A DNA stretch of 64,000 nt from the NCBI RefSeq assembly GCF_034931125.1, contig NZ_JAYGHM010000021.1, positions 38,356-102,355 on the forward strand, read 5' to 3'. Of the stretch, positions 55,201-61,917 are shown one piece after another. The position numbers were made by a program, and so were the translations under genes. Under the pieces are notes generated by a model. That model worked only from the letters and a program-made list of their open reading frames with translations. It did no database searches and had not been told where the DNA came from. Positions within the stretch are counted from its first letter, which is position 1, and the number at the start of each line of letters is the position of its first letter. The DNA is from Rivularia sp034931125 (GTDB lineage: Bacteria; Cyanobacteriota; Cyanobacteriia; Cyanobacteriales; Nostocaceae).

Positions 55201-55452
55201 ACTAGTTTCCAAACGAATAATCGGAGAACCCACAGATGCACCTACCAAACGTCCAAATACTTCCGAAATCAACGTTTTTAATCCCTGGGTAGCAAAAGTA
55301 TTGCTGAAGAAAGTGGTAGAGTCTTGGTAAACTGACGGAGCCTTACCTTCGACAACTAGTTTTAACTTCGCTGCAAATAAATCCAGTGAAAGTTCTCCGG
55401 CTAATATCTCCGATCTAGGAACGCAGGTTTTAAATATAGAAGGTAGCTGCAT
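52204..55452 (-). CDS. DUF499 AAA-type ATPase (BrxC/PglY-like)
   Basis: The 1,082-residue protein matches DUF499/COG1483: N-terminus CVPRSEILAGELSLDLFAA, Walker A ETSFGGGKTH, Walker B TVIILDEIAQHL, sensor-like LVFVYTLADSGDSF and FQRTRGALRLFARVIRYLW. Large ATPases of this family are core parts of BREX (BrxC/PglY) and of DUF1156-linked defence islands, where they are thought to couple ATP use to modification or exclusion. It is the first gene of the minus-strand block leading to the methylase and helicase. Length is normal, with no frame breaks. Confidence 0.88.
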   Translation of the reverse strand: MQLPSIFKTCVPRSEILAGELSLDLFAAKLKLVVEGKAPSVYQDSTTFFSNTFATQGLKTLISEVFGRLVGASVGSPIIRLETSFGGGKTHDEIALWHIAKNGREIPGLERFTDLSVIPERPIQVAAIACQDLTPVEGVLHADTGVTTYTIWGEIAYQIGGIDGYSLLKGSDEQRVSPGTAVLERIIQGQPTVIILDEIAQHLRVSKAVTVGKSDLAQQVVAFLFSLMDLAASNSNLVFVYTLADSGDSFGEETTEIREAVSASARQERVLKPSTDVEIYNIVKQRLFASIDSDAAKNAAKEYLQTYKASSVTLPDGCKDARYAETIEASYPFHPELFSLLNKKIASIQNFQRTRGALRLFARVIRYLWNSNSNSATNWIPLIHPHHIPIGIEEEITSELTSRLERPLLRLAISADIYNADGREAHAQLQDGEWKAAGKPAFSSWVARTIFLHSINQGVVAGISRTELNLSLLTPGLGTSFIDTALERLSTVAWYLENDSITSTARFKEEPSINKIISEEKQQIGKTEAKDELRKRRDTIFAPRLFKLVSAPESPGDVDDVADNIALCLIDFNEATISTTTESAPLLVEKIFSETGESGKFRIYRNRLLFLIANKHELERAIDNTREYLAINNILSSANRLQDLSESQRKQLKQKQGEFDLKVRISLTNAYRHLFYPANDQVKAPKGLMHYTLPAQDASDVKGKNNQQDAILKVLKDCQKIRSENALPYAPAYILQKVWLAGLEHWTTKALREEFAKNLGLNILLDAEVIKLRDTIRQGLQNGSWDMKVGEKMFIKTPDNDSKFNLPDTIEFSERMVLYRRGILELPKPREIQLSTQRMNSTESIKPVRIRWKASGALKIVLYQNGELIENEFRPSDEYETQIDKTTNFKIVADYGNGEIVEKESQTTIYGNNIQPTPTSKENGNNSWDNLDLFKAKPQEFELEGTPNVVFNQLGDRIHDNKITGIEFLAISVDQVMDYRKLMTVLPLLMKFPIEIDQLATITTGEQFVRLEYQGPVKGFQSFQGAVNGLLNSQDVQADVILKIEIKFSSPVQPEGSEISTIKNALNRNPVDRLNLSVKVTY

Positions 55453-56130
55453 AATAATTTGTTTAGTTTTTAATTATACATTGTACGCGAAGCATAATTA
55501 TGTAGAATGCCGTTCAATATTTACTGTTATTATGCGGTTTCTTCTATTCTAAGATGGTAGCGCGATACATTATACATTCGTAGTGCGAGCATCTTGCTCG
55601 CTGGTTGTAACGATTCCCTGGCTGGTTGTAACGANNNNNNNNNNNNNNNNNNNNNNNNNNNNNNNNNNNNNNNNNNNNNNNNNNNNNNNNNNNNNNNNNN
55701 NNNNNNNNNNNNNNNNNNNNNNNNNNNNNNNNNNNNNNNNNNNNNNNNNNNNNNNNNNNNNNNNNNNNNNNNNNNNNNNNNNNNNNNNNNNNNNNNNNNN
55801 NNNNNNNNNNNNNNNNNNNNNNNNNNNNNNNNNNNNNNNNNNNNNNNNNNNNNNNNNNNNNNNNNNNNNNNNNNNNNNNNNNNNNNNNNNNNNNNNNNNN
55901 NNNNNNNNNGCGAGCGGGACGCTCGCACTACCAGCGGAAGATTACTGATAAAAAAAACCGCAGAGTCGCAGAGAACACAGAGAAAGGAAGTAAAGAGAGA
56001 TAAGTAGTTTTAGAGTGAGATAGGAATAAGTACCAATTCCCCATTCCCAATTCTTTACATCCAAGTTCCCTACGAGCAGAATTTTTAAACGGAGGAATTA
56101 ACCTTAAAACATTCAGATCGACACAAACTC
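55453..56130. other. Repeat-rich spacer with N-gap
   Basis: Contains GTAGTGCGAGCATCTTGCTC hairpins and GGCTGGTTGTAACGATTCCC copies bordering 275 Ns (55635-55909), an inverted GCGAGCGGGACGCTCGCACT after the gap, then CGCAGAGTCGCAGAGAACAC and CCATTCCCAATTC repeats. Frames crossing the Ns are artefacts. An isolated GGAGG at 56093 precedes no start at usual distance. Confidence 0.6.
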
Positions 56131-56289
56131 ATGACAATTTCCAAAAAAGTAGCAGATATCCTCTGGGTCGCAGCACAGAGATATTTAGATTCTTTACCAG
56201 AAGCAGAACGAAATCAAATTTTAAGTCTTGCAGCAAAAGATTGCGATCGCGCTGATACGGAACAAACTACTTCTGCAACTAATTCGTGA
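56131..56289 (+). CDS. Possible 52-residue protein convergent with the H1 serine recombinase
   Basis: ATG 56131 opens MTISKKVADILWVAAQRYLD, then SLPEAERNQILSLAAKDCDR, stop at 56289. The residue pattern is protein-like, helical and low in rare residues. It overlaps the 3' end of the recombinase gene by 76 bp on the opposite strand. A similarly placed tiny gene sits at the 3' end of the H3 serine recombinase. No family is known to me; a helper or directionality factor is speculation. Confidence 0.4.
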   Translation: MTISKKVADILWVAAQRYLDSLPEAERNQILSLAAKDCDRADTEQTTSATNS

Positions 56290-57623
56290 AAGATTGCGGT
56301 TAGTTCTTCCCTCGTAACTACTTCCCAAAACCCAAAGTGACTGGCAATATTACGCAAAACCTGGGTTCTACCGGCATCTGCAACTACATTTAATTCTGAA
56401 GTTTTGATCGTAGTTTCTAACTTTTGTTCTTTAATTTTTATTGTGCTGTTAAAATCAGGGTCGTTTAATTGTTTAAGTTTAAAAATTTGCTGCTGTAACT
56501 CTAGGATCTCAACTGGTATTTCTTCTGTGGTTTCAATCGGCATATTCTCGGCTATATTTTCAGCTTTTCCCTTTAAGGCTTGAATTGCAGCATCAATCGC
56601 ACCTTCCAACCGAAAATAAGTCCGCACGCTGCATTTTTTTAGTTGACGCGGTTTTGGGTAAGCACCCGGACATTTTAAGTGTTCGTAGGTTTTACCGTTT
56701 ACTTTTGTAGACCGCTTCTCCATTGTCGAACCGCACTCAGCACATTTACATAACCCAACCAAAGGATTGGTAACATACTTACGTCTACCGCAAGGATGGG
56801 TAGATAAAATTTGAATTATCTGTTGATGCTGTGCAACCGAGATAATTCCTTGATGCTCGGACTGTAATATTACTTTTTTCTCGTTATCAAATGCATAATA
56901 GCAAACCATACCGCATAATTGAGGATTGGATAGCCATCGACGGAATGAAGACACATCTCTAGGAAAATCTTCATATTTATACTTCCCAACCCGCTCTAGC
57001 CCGTATTTATCGGTTAATCTTCTAATGGTTTTAGATAATTCTCCCGATGCGATGAACATCTCTACACATAAAAGAGCAACTTCAGCATGGGTTTTATCTG
57101 TATCTCGATATTGCTTGGTATTCGGAACTACGCGATCGCCATCTTTAACAAAACCGAATACTGCTTGATAAATCTTTTTTTTCTCTTGAAAATATCGATG
57201 TCCTTGAATGGCATTATATCTATTTTTATCTCGAACCTGTGCAGACATCGCAGCTAATATTCTGCTAGTAAATAACCCTTCAGGAGTATCTAAATCTAAA
57301 CTTCCACCATCGAGGAATACTAACTCAACTCCAAATTTCTGCAATTCCTGACGTGCAACTTCCCAACCTAACGCAGAGCGGGTAAATCTATCGAAACATG
57401 GCACAATTATTTGATCGACTTGGTGCGATCGCACTAATTCCAATACTTGGTTATATCCTTTACGCTTGTCACTAGCACCAGATTCTATGTCCCAATGAAT
57501 TTGTTCTTCAGTTAATCCGTATTGTTTTAACCGCTCAATATAACGCTCTAGTCCATGACCTTCTGTATGCTGTCTTTGGGTAGAAACTCGACAATAACCC
57601 AATGCTCTTGACAAATCGCGCAT
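56214..57623 (-). CDS. Large serine recombinase of H1 (XisF-like)
   Basis: Starting at ATG 57623 (MRDLSRALGYCRVST) it has 469 residues; a TTG at 57650 would add nine. The resolvase-type domain has the nucleophile S14 (GYCRVST), then DIESGASDKRKGY and PCFDRFTRSALGWEV. A recombinase domain and Cys4 zinc ribbon (CKCAECGS, then LKCPG) follow, with a coiled coil (VEILELQQQIFKLKQLNDP). XisF of the Anabaena fdxN element is the known parallel. The gene begins 51 bp inside the right H1 repeat and reads inward, so it is the likely excision enzyme of this 31 kb element. Confidence 0.9.
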   Translation of the reverse strand: MRDLSRALGYCRVSTQRQHTEGHGLERYIERLKQYGLTEEQIHWDIESGASDKRKGYNQVLELVRSHQVDQIIVPCFDRFTRSALGWEVARQELQKFGVELVFLDGGSLDLDTPEGLFTSRILAAMSAQVRDKNRYNAIQGHRYFQEKKKIYQAVFGFVKDGDRVVPNTKQYRDTDKTHAEVALLCVEMFIASGELSKTIRRLTDKYGLERVGKYKYEDFPRDVSSFRRWLSNPQLCGMVCYYAFDNEKKVILQSEHQGIISVAQHQQIIQILSTHPCGRRKYVTNPLVGLCKCAECGSTMEKRSTKVNGKTYEHLKCPGAYPKPRQLKKCSVRTYFRLEGAIDAAIQALKGKAENIAENMPIETTEEIPVEILELQQQIFKLKQLNDPDFNSTIKIKEQKLETTIKTSELNVVADAGRTQVLRNIASHFGFWEVVTREELTAIFHELVAEVVCSVSARSQSFAARLKI

Positions 57624-57673
57624 AACCAATGTTTTCAAAGGATTTATCAAATAATATCAGATTTAACGGTTGT

Positions 57674-57688
57674 TAGCGAAACCGCCAC
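57674..57688 (-). repeat. H1 attachment repeat, right copy
   Basis: Coding-strand GTGGCGGTTTCGCTA preceded by GACGTTGTAT (native nifH, D-V-V). The first GT belongs to the codon of the 4Fe-4S ligand cysteine (VVCGG). Identical to 26647-26661. Confidence 0.95.
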
Positions 57689-57730
57689 ATACAACGTCAC
57701 CTAATACGTCGTAAGATACGAAATCTAAGT
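57674..57730 (-). CDS. nifH: nifH, second visible piece (57 bp micro-segment)
   Basis: Only 57 bases, encoding LDFVSYDVLGDVVCGGFA, separate H2 from H1. It starts inside the H2 repeat (57721-57730) and ends inside the H1 repeat (57674-57688), leaving 32 unique bases. It contains the cysteine (VVCGG) equivalent to Cys132, one of the two cysteines that hold the Fe protein 4Fe-4S cluster. The conserved amino-acid sequence over all codons leaves no doubt about identity. Confidence 0.95.
57721..57730 (-). repeat. H2 attachment repeat, left copy
   Basis: Coding-strand ACTTAGATTT followed by CGTATCTTAC (native nifH, V-S-Y). Identical to 59533-59542. Confidence 0.9.
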
Positions 57731-57844
57731 TTTCATTTCTTACTCAAAATCGTTATACAATATTTTTGTTTAGCCTGAACCTATTACAGCCATGTAAAAG
57801 CTTGTGCTGAACAGGCAAAAAAGTAAGGTAAGAGTAAGGTAAAC

Positions 57845-59248
57845 ATGAACAAAGATACAGGGTTTGCTGACTATCAGCCACTACCAAGCACAGACGGGTC
57901 ATACTTCGGAATCAAAAAGCATGACGCACATAGAGAAAAATATATGCAAGAAGAATTTGAAAAGCAGTTTATTCAATTAAAAGAACGATTAAAGGCAGCT
58001 AATTGTAAAGCTAAGGTGACAAAGAACAACAATAGTTTAGGTTTGCAGGCAACACTTCCCCTTAAACCAGGTGACAAAGATAAAAAAGGTACTGGTACCA
58101 AACAGTATTTGATTTCATTGGGAATACCGGCAAATTTAGATGGGTTAAAAACCGCTGAGGAAGAAGCCTATGAATTGGGTAAGCTGATAGCGAGGAAAAC
58201 TTTTGCATGGAATGACAAGTACTTGGGAGTCAAGAGTAAACAGAAACTAGAGGTGAAGACGTTTGGTGAGCTATTGGAAAAATTTGAGACTGAGTACTTC
58301 AAAAACCATAAGCGCACAATCAAAAGCGAACACAGTTTTAACAACTACTTAAAAGAGTTAAAAAGACGCATACCTCTAGAAAAACTAGCAACATCCGATA
58401 ATCTTTTACAAATACTTAATATTACCGAACCAGAAAGCTATCCCAGACGAAATTTGGCTATTTCTATATCGATATTCGCCAAGTATTTTGACATAGATAT
58501 AAATGTAGCGGAGTATCTTAAACGACCGAAGGCACAAAAAAGGAATATCCCTAGCGATCGTCAAATAGAAGCAGCATATTTAGGATATGAACAATATGCA
58601 AACGGTAGGCAAAACCGAGGAATTAAAAATAGAAAATTTGAAGATAACTGGAAAATATATCGGTGGATATATGGGATGTTAGCAACCTACGGGTTAAGAC
58701 CGCGTGAGTTATTTTTACGTCCTAATATCGAATGGTGGTTAAATACACAGAATATTAATAATACATGGAAAGTAGATGAATTAGCTAAAACTGGAGAAAG
58801 AGAAGTTTTACCATTACATGAAAGATGGATTGAGCTATTTGATTTAAAGAATGAAGAAATATTAAAAGCAGTTGCAGAATATTTTACAGATTCAATCTCT
58901 TACAAAAGGCTTAATTCCAACAAATTAGCTAATTGCAACTGGTTTAAAAAAGCAAAGTGTGGTTTTACTCCCTACGATTTGCGTCACGCTTGGGCAATTA
59001 GAGCGCACTTAATGGGTATACCAATCAAAGCTGCATCAGATAATTTGGGTCATAGCGTGCAGATGCATACCTTAACTTATCAAAAGTGGTTCTCACTTGA
59101 TAATCGTAAAAGTGCTATTGATACGGCTACTGCTAAACAGGACATGATGAAAGTACTTGAAAATAAAGTCAAGCAATTAGAACTAGAGAATGAAACATTA
59201 AGAATAACAGTCAAACGCTTAGAGTTAGAAAAGCAAGTTAAAAAGTGA
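57845..59248 (+). CDS. XisA/XisC-family tyrosine recombinase of H2
   Basis: The 467-residue enzyme has the shared N-terminus STDGSYFGIKKHDAHREKYM. The catalytic motifs are GLRPRELF, PYDLRHAWA (Tyr for His), LGHSVQMHT and the nucleophile Y412 (TYQKW). A long C-terminal coiled coil (VLENKVKQLELENETLRI) follows. It is close to the D2 enzyme in size and layout, so the same family of elements has entered both nifD and nifH. It should excise H2 at the 10 bp repeat. Confidence 0.9.
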   Translation: MNKDTGFADYQPLPSTDGSYFGIKKHDAHREKYMQEEFEKQFIQLKERLKAANCKAKVTKNNNSLGLQATLPLKPGDKDKKGTGTKQYLISLGIPANLDGLKTAEEEAYELGKLIARKTFAWNDKYLGVKSKQKLEVKTFGELLEKFETEYFKNHKRTIKSEHSFNNYLKELKRRIPLEKLATSDNLLQILNITEPESYPRRNLAISISIFAKYFDIDINVAEYLKRPKAQKRNIPSDRQIEAAYLGYEQYANGRQNRGIKNRKFEDNWKIYRWIYGMLATYGLRPRELFLRPNIEWWLNTQNINNTWKVDELAKTGEREVLPLHERWIELFDLKNEEILKAVAEYFTDSISYKRLNSNKLANCNWFKKAKCGFTPYDLRHAWAIRAHLMGIPIKAASDNLGHSVQMHTLTYQKWFSLDNRKSAIDTATAKQDMMKVLENKVKQLELENETLRITVKRLELEKQVKK

Positions 59249-59532
59249 TTTTACCGAAAGGGGTTGTGTATTTTTAAAGAGATATATAACTATACAATTC
59301 CTTTGTTTACAATTATGTATTTTCGCTTAAAATCATGACTATTCAATCAAGTGCAAAAAAGGATAAAAATAAGATAAAAGTAAATGTGGTTTATGTAATT
59401 TGTTTTTGTAAAACGCTTTGCTAAACCCTTTTTTATTGATAACAACAGCAGTTATTTAATCTAAAGATAATGTAAAGTGTAAGTCAGTTGCTCTAATGAT
59501 TGCCATTCAAGAAACCTACCGTTTCTATTATC

Positions 59533-59542
59533 AAATCTAAGT
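59533..59542 (-). repeat. H2 attachment repeat, right copy
   Basis: Coding-strand ACTTAGATTT preceded by GCGTATCAAG (native nifH, A-Y-Q). Identical to 57721-57730. Confidence 0.9.
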
Positions 59543-59759
59543 CTTGATACGCGCCATTTTCTTCCAAGAAGTTAATGGAGGTGATAATACCACGACCAGC
59601 ACAACCGACACCAGGCTCAGGACCACCGGATTCAACGCAGCGTACACCGCGATATCCTTCGAGCATTACTTCTTCAAGTTCTAAATCTTCTACTGCACCG
59701 CGCTCAGCAGCCAAGCTAAGTACGGTTGTTTGTGCTTTGGAGTGGAGCATCAAACGGGT
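59533..59759 (-). CDS. nifH: nifH, first visible piece (middle of gene)
   Basis: This encodes TRLMLHSKAQTTVLSLAAER through GGPEPGVGCAGRGIITSINF to ENGAYQDL, about residues 50-125 of the Fe protein. GVGCAGRG carries the Cys97-equivalent cluster ligand. Before TRL the sequence becomes non-nif (TACACTAC on the coding strand), so the first 50 or so codons, including the P-loop GKGGIGKST, are separated by H3 and lie outside. The three visible pieces minus duplicate repeats total 217+42+491 = 750 nt in one frame. Confidence 0.96.
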
Positions 59760-59799
59760 GGTAGTGTATTATTAAAGTATACATAAGAAACTAAGACTA

Positions 59800-61173
59800 A
59801 TGAAAGTAGGCTACGTAAGGGTTTCAACACGCGAGCAGAGCGATACAGATGCTTTAGAGCAACAAACTGCGAGAATTAAAAAAGCAGGTGCAGTGCGAAT
59901 CTTTTCCGATATTGAAAGCGGAAGAAGCGACAAGCGATCCCAGTTTAATCAAATGTTGGAATTATGCCGTACTGGAGAAATATCCGAAATTATTATCACA
60001 AGAATAGACAGATTATCCCGCTCGGTTATTTCAATTCACAAAACAGTCTCTCTCTTTGAAGAGTTAGGAGTTAAACTGAACATTCTTGACGCACCAATTG
60101 ACGATCCAAATTCACCTTTCGGCTGGTTCTCCATCTCTCAAATGGGGCAATTAGCGGAATTTGAAAGTCGCCTTCTCAGTTCCAGAATTAAGCACGGTTT
60201 CGATTATTTTCGCGAACAAAAGAAAGCAGCACCTACTCCTCCATTCGGTTATGCCAGAGTTAATGAAAAATATGCGCTAGACGAATCTATTAACGAAAAA
60301 TCGGACTTACCTGTATGGGAAGTTGCTCGTAAGATAATAGATTATTTTTTACAGCCAAACGCAACCACTCGCGGCACAATAAACTATGCGTCGGCATTCT
60401 TTGACAAAAATTTTACTCAAGCGGGATTCCGATACTGGATTCAAAATCCTACCTTGCGGGGACACACTGCCTACAATATGCGGAAAAACCAGAACAATCC
60501 TGAAAAATGGATAATCCATGAAAATACTCACGAAGCTTTAATATCTGAAGAAACTTTTGAATTAATCCAACAACGTTTTCAAGATAATAGACGCAGGTAT
60601 TCATATGGGCATCAACTTAGAGCCAAGCCATTGCCGCTTCAAGGTCAGATGTTTTGCGGATGCTGTGGATACAGGCTATTTATTAAAAAATCCGGAAAAT
60701 ACTTAACCTACCGAGTTCGCTGCAAGAAACGCGATACTTTGGGTGATAAATTTTGCAAAAACAAAATAGCAATCCGCTTGCAGGATGTCATGGAAGCAGT
60801 TGATACAAAATTAGTAGCACGCGCAGAAGAAATTGCTAATTATGCGAAAAAGGCGTTGTCTAAAAAGAAGAAAACACCTCCTGAAATAATTAAGTTGCAG
60901 CAGCAACTGGAAACTCTCAAAACTTTACCAAAATCCGAGATTATAGATGCAGCAATTAAGCAGACAAAACAAGAAATATTGAGGATTGAAAGGGAACAAG
61001 AAGTGGCAGGCAATCTTGGTAGAAAGCGTTTAGAGTTAGTACAAAGCTGCTTGAAAGACGCTGATTATTGGAAAGCTATTACTGAGGAAGAAAAGATTAG
61101 TATCTATCAGAAGCTGGTAGATAGCATAACAATCCTCAACGGAGAAATATTAGAAATTAAATTGCATTTCTGA
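59800..61173 (+). CDS. Large serine recombinase of H3 (XisF-like)
   Basis: The 457-residue protein has the nucleophile S9 (MKVGYVRVST), DIESGRSDKRSQF, ITRIDRLSRSVISIHK and EFESRLLSSRIKHG. A recombinase domain (GYARVNEKY) and zinc ribbon follow (FCGCCGYRLF, YRVRCKKRD), then a coiled coil (EIIKLQQQLETLKTLPKSEI). It is the same family as the H1 enzyme but clearly diverged. Its start is 40 bp from the nifH junction, so the promoter must lie almost on the attachment site. Confidence 0.9.
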   Translation: MKVGYVRVSTREQSDTDALEQQTARIKKAGAVRIFSDIESGRSDKRSQFNQMLELCRTGEISEIIITRIDRLSRSVISIHKTVSLFEELGVKLNILDAPIDDPNSPFGWFSISQMGQLAEFESRLLSSRIKHGFDYFREQKKAAPTPPFGYARVNEKYALDESINEKSDLPVWEVARKIIDYFLQPNATTRGTINYASAFFDKNFTQAGFRYWIQNPTLRGHTAYNMRKNQNNPEKWIIHENTHEALISEETFELIQQRFQDNRRRYSYGHQLRAKPLPLQGQMFCGCCGYRLFIKKSGKYLTYRVRCKKRDTLGDKFCKNKIAIRLQDVMEAVDTKLVARAEEIANYAKKALSKKKKTPPEIIKLQQQLETLKTLPKSEIIDAAIKQTKQEILRIEREQEVAGNLGRKRLELVQSCLKDADYWKAITEEEKISIYQKLVDSITILNGEILEIKLHF

Positions 61174-61318
61174 GTCTGATATTTCTGAATTCCAATTTGA
61201 AATCTTCCTCGGTTAGCGACATTAAATGCTTCTTTTGTTCAAGAGGAAGATGTTTTATTTTGATGTAGCGATCGCAAGTTCTTAGCAAGATTTCTGCGAC
61301 GGTTTCTCTTTGTGTCAT
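61157..61318 (-). CDS. Possible 53-residue protein convergent with the H3 serine recombinase
   Basis: From ATG 61318 the protein reads MTQRETVAEILLRTCDRYIK, then IKHLPLEQKKHLMSLTEEDF, ending RNIRLRNAI. A longer frame to 61468 has an unlikely N-terminus. The 3' end overlaps the recombinase gene by 17 bp. It is helical and protein-like, with a placement matching the 52-residue frame beside the H1 recombinase. Function unknown. Confidence 0.45.
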   Translation of the reverse strand: MTQRETVAEILLRTCDRYIKIKHLPLEQKKHLMSLTEEDFKLEFRNIRLRNAI

Positions 61319-61446
61319 TAAAATATAAATAATGTAGCTTTGGCTAAACAATACTACAGAATTATAGACAAAAAATCTGTTTAATGCGAACTTCATATTG
61401 ACATTGTGTGTATAGTGTGCTGGGCGCGAAATATCAAGCAGTGGCA

Positions 61447-61572
61447 ATGATGTTACAGCACATTTCATCTAAATCAGGTTACGATGAAGAAGTTTATCCA
61501 GAATTTGAAAATGAATTAAATTTCTTCATGAGTCAAGTAATAGTGCCAGATAATAAGGGGTGTGTCAATTGA
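61447..61572 (+). CDS. Possible 41-residue peptide or gene remnant
   Basis: MMLQHISSKSGYDEEVYPEF then ENELNFFMSQVIVPDNKG, stop at 61570-61572. The pattern looks like the tail of a real protein and the frame stays open upstream (VLGAKYQAVA) for about 10 codons, so it may be a truncated 3' remnant. Not recognised. Confidence 0.3.
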   Translation: MMLQHISSKSGYDEEVYPEFENELNFFMSQVIVPDNKGCVN

Positions 61573-61692
61573 GTTAAGAAGTAGAAAAACGCGAACCAAA
61601 GGTTATTTGTTTGTTAATTTTAACTACATCAAAGTATTAAGGCGTTGCCGGAAAACACTACAATAAGATAAGCCTGTAAAACAAGTTTTTAT

Positions 61693-61917
61693 ATGACCGA
61701 TCTACTTCGCAAAGCAATTGCCGAAATTGAAAAGCTACCACAGGAAAAACAAAACGAGATCGCATCCCGTCTCTTAGCTGAATTGGCACAAGAATCAGAA
61801 GAATTGCTTTTAGAGCAGTTAGCAAAAACACCAGCAGTTGTTTGGTCTCCCTATGATGCACATGAAGCTGCTCAAAGCTTATCCGAACTTTTAGCAACAC
61901 AACAAGATAATGCTTGA
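61693..61917 (+). CDS. Small helical protein coupled to a retropepsin-like gene
   Basis: The 74-residue protein reads MTDLLRKAIAEIEKLPQEKQ, then NEIASRLLAELAQESEELLL and AHEAAQSLSELLATQQ. This resembles antitoxin-like or DUF2281-type helical proteins. The 3' end overlaps the start of the aspartic protease-like gene by 8 bp, so translation is coupled. In cyanobacteria this pair recurs. Confidence 0.7.
   Translation: MTDLLRKAIAEIEKLPQEKQNEIASRLLAELAQESEELLLEQLAKTPAVVWSPYDAHEAAQSLSELLATQQDNA

Larger units (their letters stand above)
26647..57673. mobile_element. nifH element H1 (31,027 bp, serine-recombinase type)
   Basis: Bounded by direct 15 bp copies of TAGCGAAACCGCCAC (26647-26661 and 57674-57688). 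Excision recreates VVCGGFAMPIREG in frame. A large serine recombinase starts 24-51 bp inside the right repeat and reads inward. Cargo: copper and zinc handling, a two-component system, MntP, a VWA protein, toxin-antitoxin genes and a DUF499/DUF1156/helicase defence-like set. Three N-gaps lie inside, so the true length may differ. Confidence 0.94.
57721..59532. mobile_element. nifH element H2 (minimal, 1,812 bp)
   Basis: Bounded by direct 10 bp copies of AAATCTAAGT (57721-57730 and 59533-59542). Excision recreates AYQDLDFVSYDVLGD in frame. The only gene is a tyrosine recombinase whose start lies 114 bp from the left repeat, reading inward and opposite to nif. The 284 bp after it (59249-59532) hold no gene. 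Confidence 0.93.

Noticed and set aside
55530..56007. Frames spanning the 275-base N-gap
   Set aside because: Same artefact; the visible ends are palindromic repeats.
26647..57688. H1 as an assembly join of two separate nifH copies
   Set aside because: The pieces on both sides of H1 share a 15 bp overlap, do not duplicate any nifH codon beyond it, and complete one frame; two copies would overlap in content.
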